Of a stretch of 64,000 bases of DNA, positions 25,663 through 35,442 are shown piece by piece (position 1 is the first letter of the stretch; each line of letters starts with the position of its first letter). The DNA lies in contig NZ_CP092489.1 in the NCBI RefSeq assembly GCF_025643335.1, positions 2,676,501 to 2,740,500 on the forward strand, written 5' to 3'. The translations under genes were made by a program, and so were the position numbers. This DNA is from Endozoicomonas sp. Mp262. Its GTDB lineage: Bacteria; Pseudomonadota; Gammaproteobacteria; Pseudomonadales; Endozoicomonadaceae. Under the pieces are notes generated by a model, which worked only from the letters and a program-made list of their open reading frames with translations, was not told the DNA's origin and did not search any database.

Positions 25663-27054
25663 ATGAGTGCAAACCCGAAGGGAATCGTCCGCCTTCCGCA
25701 AGTTGAGCAACTGCTTCAGGAACCTGTCCTTGCCTCCTACATCCGTCAACTGAGCCGACCACTGGTTACTGATGTAATCCGTGAAGCACTGTCTGCTATT
25801 CGACGTAGTGAGGCATTCCGGGCAAGTAACCTGCCTCCGGAAGAGCAGAAGGCCGAAATCCATCGTACCATTTATCGAAACATTCAAACGCGCTGCCAGG
25901 CATTAATCCAGCAACGCCATAATAAAGTCATTAACGCCACCGGCACTGTTGTTCACACAAACCTTGGACGCTCTCCCATCGATCCTGCTATCTGGGAAGC
26001 GGTGAGCGATGTGAATACCGGGCAGTGTAACCTTGAAATCAAGCTCAGTGATGGTAAGCGAGGCCAGAGGAAAGGACTGGTTGACCGCTTGTTAGGCCGC
26101 CTGACAGGGGCTGAAGATGCCATGGTGGTGAATAACAACGCCTCTTCTATTTACCTGATGCTGAATGAGCTGGCAAAAGGTAAAGAGGTGATTGTATCCC
26201 GGGGCGAGCAGATTCAGATTGGTGGCGGTTTCCGTATTCCCGATATCCTGGCGTTGTCCGGAGCTAAGCTGGTTGAAGTGGGCACCACGAATATTACAAC
26301 AGCAGACGACTATATTGAGGCAGTGACAGAAAATACCGCGATGGTATTGATGGTTCACTGTTCCAACTTTGCTATTCGTGGCTTTACCCAATCACCCGAT
26401 ATCCGGGACGTTGCCAGAAGGTTGCCTGACCATGTGGTGCTGGCGGTGGATCAGGGTTCTGGCCTGACCACTGAACGGTTTGCCGCAGAAGAAACACCGG
26501 TTGCCTCTTACCTTAAATCCGGTGCAGATATTGTCTGCTTCTCGGGGGATAAAATTCTGGGTGGACCCCAGGCGGGCATTGTCTGTGGAAAAAGACAGCT
26601 GGTAAAAAAACTGGAGAAAAACCCGCTGATGAGGGCATTCCGGCCAAGCCGGATTGTTTACTCACTACTGGAAGAGCTGTTGGTCAGAAAGCTCAATAAA
26701 GAGCCGGAAGGGCAAGGTATTGCAGAGCAGTCCGCAGCTCATCCCGAGGCTATTCGCTCACGGGCTGAGTGTTTGGCTTCAGCATTAGGTGATTGTGTTC
26801 GTTTGGTGGGTGCTGAAATGGTTGTGGGGGGTGGCACATTACCTGACGAGTTTTTCCCATCATGGGCACTGGAAATAGTAACGGATAAACCTGCTGAAAA
26901 AGTGCTGGCGGATTTGAGGGGTATGCCCCTGCCCATTATTGGGATCATTCGCAATAACACCGTTCAGCTTAATATGGCTGCCATTCTCCCCCATGATATG
27001 AACCGCCTGGAACTTCAGTTGAAGGACTATTTTACCCGAGAGCCTGAATCATGA
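25663..27054 (+). CDS. selA: L-seryl-tRNA(Sec) selenium transferase
   Basis: This 463-residue PLP enzyme converts seryl-tRNA(Sec) to selenocysteyl-tRNA(Sec) using selenophosphate. Lys297 in FSGDKILGGPQAG is the expected PLP-binding lysine. VVHTNLGRSP and MVVNNNASSIYLML are conserved SelA stretches, and VDQGSG follows near residue 260. Length equals the bacterial family norm. The start follows tRNA-Sec by 49 bp. The last codons overlap selB by 4 bp (ATGA), so the two are translationally coupled. Confidence 0.97.
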   Translation: MSANPKGIVRLPQVEQLLQEPVLASYIRQLSRPLVTDVIREALSAIRRSEAFRASNLPPEEQKAEIHRTIYRNIQTRCQALIQQRHNKVINATGTVVHTNLGRSPIDPAIWEAVSDVNTGQCNLEIKLSDGKRGQRKGLVDRLLGRLTGAEDAMVVNNNASSIYLMLNELAKGKEVIVSRGEQIQIGGGFRIPDILALSGAKLVEVGTTNITTADDYIEAVTENTAMVLMVHCSNFAIRGFTQSPDIRDVARRLPDHVVLAVDQGSGLTTERFAAEETPVASYLKSGADIVCFSGDKILGGPQAGIVCGKRQLVKKLEKNPLMRAFRPSRIVYSLLEELLVRKLNKEPEGQGIAEQSAAHPEAIRSRAECLASALGDCVRLVGAEMVVGGGTLPDEFFPSWALEIVTDKPAEKVLADLRGMPLPIIGIIRNNTVQLNMAAILPHDMNRLELQLKDYFTREPES

Positions 27055-28883
27055 ATGAACCGGCTACAGAAACAATGAGGGCTGTCATCGGTACAGCAGG
27101 CCATGTTGACCATGGTAAAACGGCGTTAATTAAAGCACTGACCGGTATTACTACAGCACGGGCCCATGAAGAAGCCTGTGGTATGACCCTGGATCTTGGT
27201 TTCGCCCACTTTGATGATGACGAGGGCAATACCATCGGGGTCATTGATGTGCCGGGCCATGAGCGTTTTATCCGTAATATGGTGGCCGGAGTCTGGAGCC
27301 TTGACCTGGTGCTTCTGGTGGTTGCAGCAGACGAAGGCTGGATGCCCATGTCCACAGACCATCTGAATGTGGCCCATGCCATGGGAATCCGCAATATTAT
27401 TCTCTGTATCAATAAATGTGATGCCGTTGATGCAGATACCCTGTCGTTAGTTGAGGAAGAGGCGCTGGAAAATTGCATGGAGATTACTGGAGAAATTCCG
27501 GACTCTATCTGTGTATCCGCCCTGACAGGAGAAAATATTGCTGCCCTGCGTAAAATGATCAGCCGTCAGTTAAAAGGGGTTGAGAGAAAACCGCTGACCC
27601 ATGGTGGTCATCTCTACATTGACCGGGTCTTTACAGTAAACGGCATTGGCACAGTGGTTACGGGCAGCTTGGCAGATGGCAGCCTGAAGATAGGAGACAA
27701 GCTGAAACTCTATCCGGCAGGAAAAGATGTACAGGTTCGGACATTACAGTCCTACCATAAAAATCTTAATGAAGCGTTTCCGGTTTCCCGGGTGGCGGTG
27801 GGACTGAAAGGCGTCAGCCGGAAAGAGCTGGAGCGGGGGCACTGTATTACCTCCAGGGATTCAGCCTGCTCAGTGGCCGATCAACTGTTCGTTCGATTGG
27901 ATATAGAGCCTGAAGCCATCCATGAAAATAGAAAAAACCGTGAAGTGGAGGTCGCTATTGGCACCTGGCACGGTCTTGCCCAACTGGTGCATATCCGCGG
28001 AACCCGGTTGGCTCGTTTGAAGCTGTCTGCTCCGGCACCCTGTTTCTGGAGTCAGTCCCTGGCTATGATCCGGCATGGTGGCAGTGACCTTATTCACAGT
28101 GGTCAGGTGGTTTGGTCTGGCGATATTGCCATGCATTTGCGAAAGCGCCTGCATCCTTTGCTGGACGCCTTGCCCGAAGAACTCAAACCGATAGATCAAG
28201 TGAAATTAAGCCTGGATCTATACGGCTATGCGCCTGCCCATGACCTTAATAAAGATGAATGGGATAGTAACTATCTATTGATGGAGGGCTGGTTATTAAG
28301 CAAAGCCTTCCATGAGTCTACCCTGACCCGCATTCTTGATCTTCTGGAAAAAGAAGGGGAAGGAACAGCCATGACCCTTGCAGAAATGAGTACTCGACTA
28401 AGTGTTGAGGCAGAAGTGCTTGAACAGTTATTGCAGGCACTTAAATCAGAAGGCAAGGTACGTATGAGCAAGGATGCCTGGATGGCAGGTGGTGGTGCCT
28501 CAGAAGATGATCTGGGGGCTGATGCCCGTGCTTTATTGGATCTGATTCGTGAAGCTGACCGTGCTGGACTGGAGGCCGGTAAGGCCAAGATTCCTGGTGC
28601 GCAAAAATCACTTCGCAATCTGGCCCGACTAGGATTTATTACGGCTTTTGAAGGCAAGATCTATTATACGACAGAGCTGTATAATAAGCTTGTCAGTGAA
28701 GTGCTGGAAGGCTGTAAAATAGGGGATCGTTTCAGTATTCCTGAAGTAAAAGAGCGTACTGGACTTAGCCGGAAGTACATGATTCCCCTGCTTAATCGCA
28801 TGGAGTTGGATGGCTGGGTTCGCCGGGATGAGAATGAAAGGATTGTTCTGAAAACACCGGATGCAGAAGCTATAGCGGCATAG
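27051..28883 (+). CDS. selB: Selenocysteine-specific elongation factor SelB
   Basis: The 610-residue GTPase carries selenocysteyl-tRNA to UGA codons next to SECIS hairpins. GTPase motifs are GTAGHVDHGKT (G1, near residues 13-23), DVPGHERF (G3) and NKCDAVD (G4). The beta-barrel domains follow, with HLYIDRVFTVNGIGTVVTGS. The C-terminal third consists of winged-helix repeats that bind SECIS RNA (for example SRKYMIPLLNRMELDGWVRR near the end). Length is close to E. coli SelB. It overlaps selA by 4 bp. Confidence 0.97.
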   Translation: MNEPATETMRAVIGTAGHVDHGKTALIKALTGITTARAHEEACGMTLDLGFAHFDDDEGNTIGVIDVPGHERFIRNMVAGVWSLDLVLLVVAADEGWMPMSTDHLNVAHAMGIRNIILCINKCDAVDADTLSLVEEEALENCMEITGEIPDSICVSALTGENIAALRKMISRQLKGVERKPLTHGGHLYIDRVFTVNGIGTVVTGSLADGSLKIGDKLKLYPAGKDVQVRTLQSYHKNLNEAFPVSRVAVGLKGVSRKELERGHCITSRDSACSVADQLFVRLDIEPEAIHENRKNREVEVAIGTWHGLAQLVHIRGTRLARLKLSAPAPCFWSQSLAMIRHGGSDLIHSGQVVWSGDIAMHLRKRLHPLLDALPEELKPIDQVKLSLDLYGYAPAHDLNKDEWDSNYLLMEGWLLSKAFHESTLTRILDLLEKEGEGTAMTLAEMSTRLSVEAEVLEQLLQALKSEGKVRMSKDAWMAGGGASEDDLGADARALLDLIREADRAGLEAGKAKIPGAQKSLRNLARLGFITAFEGKIYYTTELYNKLVSEVLEGCKIGDRFSIPEVKERTGLSRKYMIPLLNRMELDGWVRRDENERIVLKTPDAEAIAA

Positions 28884-28896
28884 CCATTTTTTTAGT

Positions 28897-29097
28897 CTCG
28901 TTCCCGGCGAGGAGAGGGTGTTGCGAAACTTGGTTCAGCGTGAAAAAACGGGAGCTGTCTCTCTTTCTTTTCACCACAGAGGCACAGAGAGCACAGAGGT
29001 TTATTATTGCTTTAAGAGTATGAAAACTCTGTGTCCTCTGTGCCTCTGTGGTGAATCAAAACATCTTTTGCGGCACTCTCTGGACACCGGGAACGAG
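28897..29097. repeat. Dispersed nested inverted repeat, copy C
   Basis: The outer pair is CTCGTTCCCGG at 28897 and CCGGGAACGAG ending at 29097. Inside, TTCACCACAGAGGCACAGAG and a long partner (CTCTGTGCCTCTGTGGTGAA) can form a strong hairpin, with GAGCACAGAG and CTCTGTGTCC adding to it. It lies 13 bp after the selB stop and may act as a terminator or mRNA-end structure. Confidence 0.7.
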
Positions 29098-29146
29098 ACT
29101 GGATAATTATTGAATGTAAAGGCAGCTTAAGGGCTGCTTTTACTTT

Positions 29147-29578
29147 ATGAATATTTCTCCCTGTAACAATGCAATGCAGAATAAAGTAATCATTATCAGC
29201 AACAATCCCAGAGTTGCCAAGAAGTTAAAGGCCTTTGAGCAAAATGCCTGTGATAGCTATGAGCAGGTACTGTTTCAAGTGCGCAACAAGGTCCATGAGG
29301 GAGCCCGACTGCTAACTCATCCGCTGGCGGGCAGTGTAAAGCCCGGTGAAAGCCCCTATCGCTCTGTTGCCATAACTGACGAAACGGGGGAACTGGATAT
29401 GCGATCACTGGAATTGATTGAATCTGCCATTGACCGCTTTCGCACTATGACATCCAATAAGATTGAGCGACAATACCCTGCTGAAACACTGGAGGATTTC
29501 CAGCTCATTGACTATAACCTGCTATTAACAGGTCTGGAATCTATCTTGAGCCAGTACCCGGGAGCACTGCAAAAATGA
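29147..29578 (+). CDS. GrdX-like protein
   Basis: The 143-residue protein resembles GrdX, a small protein of unknown function first named from glycine reductase operons. Matching features are the N-terminal IIISNNPRVAKKL, the core ARLLTHPLAGSVKPGESPYR, and LDMRSLELIESAIDRF. In clostridia it accompanies selenium-dependent glycine reductase; here no reductase gene is visible, yet it sits between selB and selD and overlaps selD (ATGATG across its stop). A role tied to selenium metabolism is therefore inferred. An alternative start lies at 29174. Confidence 0.75.
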   Translation: MNISPCNNAMQNKVIIISNNPRVAKKLKAFEQNACDSYEQVLFQVRNKVHEGARLLTHPLAGSVKPGESPYRSVAITDETGELDMRSLELIESAIDRFRTMTSNKIERQYPAETLEDFQLIDYNLLLTGLESILSQYPGALQK

Positions 29579-30651
29579 TGGATAGTTGTACTATAAATGA
29601 ACGGCCTGATGAAACCACCGAGCAGGTGAGGCTGACCCGTTACTCCCATGGCGGTGGCTGAGGATGCAAGATTTCACCCAGGGTCCTGGGTACGATTCTT
29701 GAGGGGATATCCGATAATCAGGATCACCCTGCGTTGCTGGTAGGCAATGATACCGCAGATGATGCCGCTGTTTATGATATGGGCAATGGCGAATCGGTGA
29801 TCAGTACCACTGACTTTTTTATGCCTGTTGTTGATGATCCTTACGACTTTGGCCGTATTGCTGCGGCCAATGCCATCAGTGATGTCTATGCCATGGGCGG
29901 AACCCCGATGATGGCTCTGGCTGTATTGGCCTGGCCTGTTAACGTGGTTGCTCCTGAAGTGGCCCGTGAGGTGCTTCGTGGTGGCCGTGATGCTTGCCGT
30001 GATGCAGGAATGCCGCTGGCAGGTGGTCATAGTATTGATGCACCGGAACCCATCTTTGGCCTGTCAGTAAATGGCCGTGTGAAAAACTCGGATATCAGGC
30101 GTAATAGTGATGCCTGTTCCGGTGACAGGCTGTATCTGACCAAGCCGCTAGGTATTGGTATTTTGACCACAGCTATTAAAAAAGGTCATTGCACGCCTGA
30201 GCATAAAAAACTGGTGACGGAAACCATGTGCCAGCTGAATAAGTCCGGTGCTGCTTTTGCCAGGCTTGAAGGTGTCACAGCCATGACGGATGTTACCGGC
30301 TTTGGTTTGTTGGGGCATCTGCTGGAAGTCTGCAAAGGCAGTGGCCTTTCTGCAGTCATTGACCGTAGTAAGGTGCCACTATTGAAGGGTGTGGATCACT
30401 ATCTTGAACTGGGTTGTGCACCGGGTGGAAGTCAGCGTAACTATGAAAGTTACGGTGAGCAAATAGCGCCGATGACGGAAAGGGATATCAAAACACTCCT
30501 TGATCCCCAGACCAGCGGCGGACTGCTGGTGTGTGTCAAACCTGAAGCTGAAGAGGCTTTCCTGGCTATTGCCGCTGAACAGGGAATGGCACTGGAAGCG
30601 TTTGGGGAGTTAAAGGGGGCTGATTTCGAGTACCGGATTAGCTTTAGCTAA
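29575..30651 (+). CDS. selD: Selenide, water dikinase (selenoprotein form, in-frame UGA = Sec29)
   Basis: SelD makes selenophosphate from selenide and ATP. The frame starts at the ATG overlapping the GrdX-like stop and reads TRYSHGGG, then TGA (29659-29661), then [13 protein letters not shown]. This is the normal SelD active-site loop, in which E. coli has Cys17 at the TGA position. The same frame stays open to 30651 with conserved [28 protein letters not shown] and DPQTSGGLL. The product is 358 residues with selenocysteine at 29. A SECIS-like hairpin follows the UGA directly. Automated calling would start the gene near 29734 and lose the catalytic loop. Confidence 0.96.
29659..29703 (+). promoter_or_regulatory. 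Bacterial SECIS hairpin in selD
   Basis: Just after UGA the upper stem ACCCAG (29676-29681) pairs with CTGGGT (29686-29691), closing a GGTC loop. A lower stem CAAGA (29667-29671) pairs with TCTTG (29697-29701). The GGUC apical loop is the one found in the E. coli fdhF SECIS, where SelB contacts the G and U. Position and loop together support true recoding of the UGA. Confidence 0.85.
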
Positions 30652-30682
30652 ACCGTGCCCAGTCAGAACACCGCTGTTCCCT

Positions 30683-30974
30683 CTCGTTCCCAGCGTCCCA
30701 AGGGTGTCGCAAAAGACACTTTATTCACCACAGCACCCTAAAGGGCGTAATAAAGGCACAGAGAGCACGGAGAATTATTTTTTAAGAGCAATGAAAGCTC
30801 TGTGTTCTCTGTGTCTCTGTGGTGAAAAAAAGGAGTAAAACCTCCTACTTTTTATCTACAGGACTGGGTTTCGCGACAGCCTCTCCCCGCTGGGAATGCC
30901 TACGGGTGCTTCCAGTTAGTATCAGACTTACGGCTTGAGAGGTATGCATTCCCAGGCAGGAGCCTGGGAACGAG
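30683..30974. repeat. Dispersed nested inverted repeat, copy D
   Basis: The element begins CTCGTTCCCAGCG and ends GCCTGGGAACGAG. Inside are GTGTCGCAAAAG and TTTCGCGACAGCC, then TTCACCACAGC with AAGGCACAGAGAGCACGGAG, and the partner CTCTGTGTTCTCTGTGTC TCTGTGGTGAA. The phrase ACTTTTTATCTACAG near 30848 is also present in copy F. At 292 bp it is the longest copy. It fills the gap between selD and the convergent fghA. Confidence 0.7.
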
Positions 30975-30991
30975 TCTAGAATTTAAATGCT

Positions 30992-31828
30992 CTATTTCAA
31001 ATGATTGGCGTGGAAGTGAAGGTGCGCTTCAATAAAGCTGGCAACAAAATAATAGCTGTGGTCATACCCGTTATGATAATTCAGTTCAAGGGGAAAACCA
31101 CTCCCTTTTGCTGCGGACTCCAGCGCTCCGGTTTGTAATTGCTCCGCCAGAAACTCATCGGCTTCACCCTGGTCAACCCGTGTGGGTACAAACCGGGTTG
31201 TGTGGCTCAGTAACTTGCTTGCATCATACTTTTCCCATGTTGTTTGATCACTGCCTAAATAAGCGGTAAATGCCTTTTTTCCCCATGGACAATTTATGGG
31301 ATTACTGATTGGGCTAAATGCAGAGACTGATCTGTACCGTTCAGGATTACGCAGGGCAATGATCAGGGCGCCATGCCCACCCATAGAGTGACCGGCAATG
31401 GCTCGCTTCTGATTAACCGGGAACATGGACTCAACAAGCTTTGGAAGTTCGCTGATAACATAGTCGTACATCTGGTAGTGATGGTTCCAGGGCGCCTGGG
31501 TGGCATTGACATAGAAACCAGCCCCCTGACCGAGATCATAACTTTTGTCATCGGCGACGTTATTGCCTCTGGGACTGGTATCAGGGGCAACAATAGCAAT
31601 ACCCAGCTCTGCTGCGATGCGCAAGGCTCCGGATTTTTGCATAAAGTTTTCGTCAGAGCAGGTGAGCCCTGACAGCCAGTAAAGAACAGGGACCTTGTTA
31701 TCATTGGAGGCCTGTGGCGGCAGGAAAATGGCAAAGCGCATGGTACATTTCAGGGTTTCTGAGCTGTGGCTATACTGCTTATGCCAGCCATTAAAGCTTT
31801 TATTGGCACTAATATTTTCGATGTTCAT
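30992..31828 (-). CDS. fghA: S-formylglutathione hydrolase
   Basis: This 278-residue esterase hydrolyses S-formylglutathione to formate and glutathione, the last step of glutathione-dependent formaldehyde detoxification. The nucleophile Ser lies in AGHSMGGHGALI near residue 145, and the catalytic His is in NGYDHSYYF near 255. The stretch YWLSGLTCSDENFMQK is typical of the family. It lies downstream of the formaldehyde dehydrogenase gene on the same strand, 64 bp apart, forming an operon. The formate produced is the substrate of formate dehydrogenases, often selenoproteins. Confidence 0.95.
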   Translation of the reverse strand: MNIENISANKSFNGWHKQYSHSSETLKCTMRFAIFLPPQASNDNKVPVLYWLSGLTCSDENFMQKSGALRIAAELGIAIVAPDTSPRGNNVADDKSYDLGQGAGFYVNATQAPWNHHYQMYDYVISELPKLVESMFPVNQKRAIAGHSMGGHGALIIALRNPERYRSVSAFSPISNPINCPWGKKAFTAYLGSDQTTWEKYDASKLLSHTTRFVPTRVDQGEADEFLAEQLQTGALESAAKGSGFPLELNYHNGYDHSYYFVASFIEAHLHFHANHLK

Positions 31829-31892
31829 CGGAATACTGCATGTTTTGTATATGAATGGACACTTATTGGAGTCCGGCTATAAACCAGACTGA

Positions 31893-33038
<1,146 letters not shown>

Positions 33039-33224
33039 TTATCTGTAAGGCAGGGGCATAGCCACTACCAGAATGGTTAGGATTATATCGGCTTTGAATT
33101 TATTGATATTTCTGCGATTCTGCAAATGACTTTTAGAGGCTGTTTGAAATAATTCATAGCCATTCAATTGAGGAGTCTATCAAGCTTAGGTAGAATCCAG
33201 ACCTCGCAAGGGCTGGAGTGCTTT

Positions 33225-34463
33225 TTGAAAATTCTTCATTTATTAAGTCAGCGTCCTGAGATGACTGGCAGCGGAATTTATATTAATCAAATGATTAAAA
33301 AATCTGCCGCTCAGGGGTTTAAAAACGGACTGTTAGCGGGGATGCCTGCTAAACATCAATGGAGTAGGGCTGACTCTATCGATCGTTTCTTTCCTGTGTA
33401 CTTTGGTGAAGGCGGCGATATCCCCTTTCCAGTGGTGGGGATGAGTGATGTCATGCCTTATTCATCCACCCGTTTTCGGGACATGTCTGCCGATTTGGTT
33501 GCTCTTTATGAAAGGTCCCTATTAGAAAAACTGGAGTATGCCATTGAATCCTTCCAGCCGGATATCATTCATAGCAATCATCTTTGGCTGATGACGGCTC
33601 TGGTTAAAAAATGGTTTCCAGCTGTTCCGGTTGTAGCCTCTTGTCATGGTTCCGACTTGCGCCAATTCAGGGTTAATCCTCATTTGCAGGAAAGGGTGAT
33701 ATCAGGTTGTGCTCAGCTGGAAGGCGTTCTTGCTCTTAGCCCTGCCCAGGCGAGAGAGATTAGCGAGTTATATGATATTTGCCCCTCCCGAATTCATGTG
33801 GCAGGAGTCGGTTATGATGCATCGATTTTTCGGCCAAAAAATAAGATCACCGAAAATCGCTTTTCTATTCTATATGCAGGTAAGCTGGCTAATGCGAAAG
33901 GTGTTCCCTGGTTACTGGAGGCTTTTCGGTCTCTCTCCGGAAAAGAGGTAACCCTGCATCTCTGCGGTTCAGGGAGTGGGGCGGAAGCAGAGAAAATCAT
34001 TGCTGATGCAATGCTGGACCCGAGGGTTATAGTGCATGGCAATGTGGATCAGAAAACCCTGGCTGGGTTAATGGCAGGTGCAGATATTTTTGTATTACCT
34101 TCTTTTTTTGAAGGAGTGCCCCTGGTGCTTCTGGAAGCCATGGCCTGTGGTTGCAGGTTGGTGGCTACCCGTTTGCCTGGTGTTGAATATATATTGCCTG
34201 AACCATCCAACTGTGCGACCCTCGTTAATCTCCCCGAATTAGAGTCAGTGGATCAGCCGGTAAAAGACGCAGGCCATGCTTTTGCGGCTGATCTTGCCCA
34301 GGCTATACAACAGCAGCTTTACCGCTGCCAACAGCCTGTTTCAGATAAAGAATGCCCACAAGCCAGTAAAACCCTGGCGAATTTTACCTGGGATGCAGTA
34401 TTTGACAGGGTACTTACCGCCTACAGAATAGCGCATGGCAACTCTGGTACAGTAAAAATATAA
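33225..34463 (+). CDS. Glycosyltransferase, GT4-like (GT-B fold)
   Basis: From the TTG at 33225, six bases after GGAG, the product has 412 residues and opens KILHLLSQRPEMTGSGIY, the normal beginning of this fold. The frame itself is open from 33168. The C-terminal domain has ILYAGKLANAKGVPWLLEAF, LHLCGSGSGAEAEKII, and FVLPSFFEGVPLVLLEAMACG, whose Glu residues form the E-x7-E nucleotide-sugar motif. It probably transfers a sugar to a cell-surface glycan or lipid; the acceptor cannot be told. No other polysaccharide gene is near. Confidence 0.85.
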   Translation: MKILHLLSQRPEMTGSGIYINQMIKKSAAQGFKNGLLAGMPAKHQWSRADSIDRFFPVYFGEGGDIPFPVVGMSDVMPYSSTRFRDMSADLVALYERSLLEKLEYAIESFQPDIIHSNHLWLMTALVKKWFPAVPVVASCHGSDLRQFRVNPHLQERVISGCAQLEGVLALSPAQAREISELYDICPSRIHVAGVGYDASIFRPKNKITENRFSILYAGKLANAKGVPWLLEAFRSLSGKEVTLHLCGSGSGAEAEKIIADAMLDPRVIVHGNVDQKTLAGLMAGADIFVLPSFFEGVPLVLLEAMACGCRLVATRLPGVEYILPEPSNCATLVNLPELESVDQPVKDAGHAFAADLAQAIQQQLYRCQQPVSDKECPQASKTLANFTWDAVFDRVLTAYRIAHGNSGTVKI

Positions 34464-34475
34464 AAGAAGTGTCAT

Positions 34476-34511
34476 TTAATGGGAATAACAACTCATATAA
34501 CTTCCCATTAA
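34476..34511. terminator. Inverted repeat between convergent genes
   Basis: TTAATGGGAA at 34476-34485 pairs perfectly with TTCCCATTAA at 34502-34511 across a 16-base loop. It lies between the convergent glycosyltransferase and PP2C genes and overlaps the PP2C stop codon. There is no long T run, so terminator function is only moderately likely. Confidence 0.4.
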
Positions 34512-35395
34512 CCATCAATCATTGTGCCTAGATTAAGTGCAATGGCTGCAATATCATCATGTTGTTTAAAGCGAGGGTAACGCTGACACAAGGGATCCTG
34601 CCGTTCAAGCGCTCGAACGCCTTGATGCAACCCGTGAAGCCCTGATGTTAAATAGCCGTTTACCAGCGTTGAGAAGTCGGCTCTTGCGGAAAGCTGCTCG
34701 CTTGGCCAATGAAGGCCATCGGTAAAAATAAGCACGGCCTTGATATTTTTTAAAAGCACAGTGCCACTCTTTAAAAAGTGGGTCATATGCTGTTCACCGT
34801 TGAGCACCCCAAAGCGCCTGTTCATTTGTAGTCGTGTTTTAGCAATCAGGGCTGACAGGGCTTTACGGATATTGGTACAGCCTTGTTTTGCCAGTGCCTG
34901 CCATGCAGATAAGGTTTCATGGTCATGGTTATGATAGGGGGCAGGTAAAAAGTGGCTGCCATCCTTTTTTATACAAAGAATCAATGAATCGCCAATTTGT
35001 GCATATTCCATAAGGCCCGGATAAAACCGGATGGCAGCCCCTGTGCAGGACCAGAGACCCAAGCGATTTTCCCGGTCAACTCCAGCTTGCTCCATCTGTC
35101 CCGCAATTTTCTGGTTTGCTTTGATAAACAGATGTGAGAGGGAAAGGTCAGAGTTGTTATGCGTTTTCTGGGATAGGGTTTCCGCAGCACATTTTGCTGC
35201 CCACCAGGCTCCACTTTTACCTTGCCAGCTATTATTCACCAGGCTTGAAGCACCATCAAATACTGCATAGGTATTGTCCTTAATCAGCACTTGGTCTTCG
35301 TTTAATACGCCAGAGCCAGCTATTCCCGTGACATCAATTAAATCACTGCAACAGCAAGGCTTACAGTAAATTCCAAATGGAGTGATTTCGCACAA
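34508..35395 (-). CDS. PP2C-family protein phosphatase, cytoplasmic
   Basis: The 295-residue protein has the PPM/PP2C metal-site motifs in order: NEDQVLI near 32, YAVFDGASS near 43, YAQIGDSLILC near 130, AVLIFTDGLHWPS near 217, and HDDIAAIAL near 280. Together these supply the usual Asp residues for two metals, so phosphoserine/threonine phosphatase activity is likely. It has no signal peptide; the N-terminus contains a Cys cluster (CKPCCC). It is similar in type to the exported protein at 19406 but clearly different in sequence. No partner kinase is visible nearby. Confidence 0.85.
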   Translation of the reverse strand: MCEITPFGIYCKPCCCSDLIDVTGIAGSGVLNEDQVLIKDNTYAVFDGASSLVNNSWQGKSGAWWAAKCAAETLSQKTHNNSDLSLSHLFIKANQKIAGQMEQAGVDRENRLGLWSCTGAAIRFYPGLMEYAQIGDSLILCIKKDGSHFLPAPYHNHDHETLSAWQALAKQGCTNIRKALSALIAKTRLQMNRRFGVLNGEQHMTHFLKSGTVLLKNIKAVLIFTDGLHWPSEQLSARADFSTLVNGYLTSGLHGLHQGVRALERQDPLCQRYPRFKQHDDIAAIALNLGTMIDG

Positions 35396-35442
35396 AATAA
35401 CGTCTACTTTTGATAGGGATACTTTATCAATGGCTGTCTCTC

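Noticed and set aside
29575-29733. selD as a frameshifted or truncated gene starting near 29734
   Set aside because: The frame is unchanged on both sides of the TGA, the TGA is at the catalytic position, and a SECIS hairpin plus a full sel operon are present.
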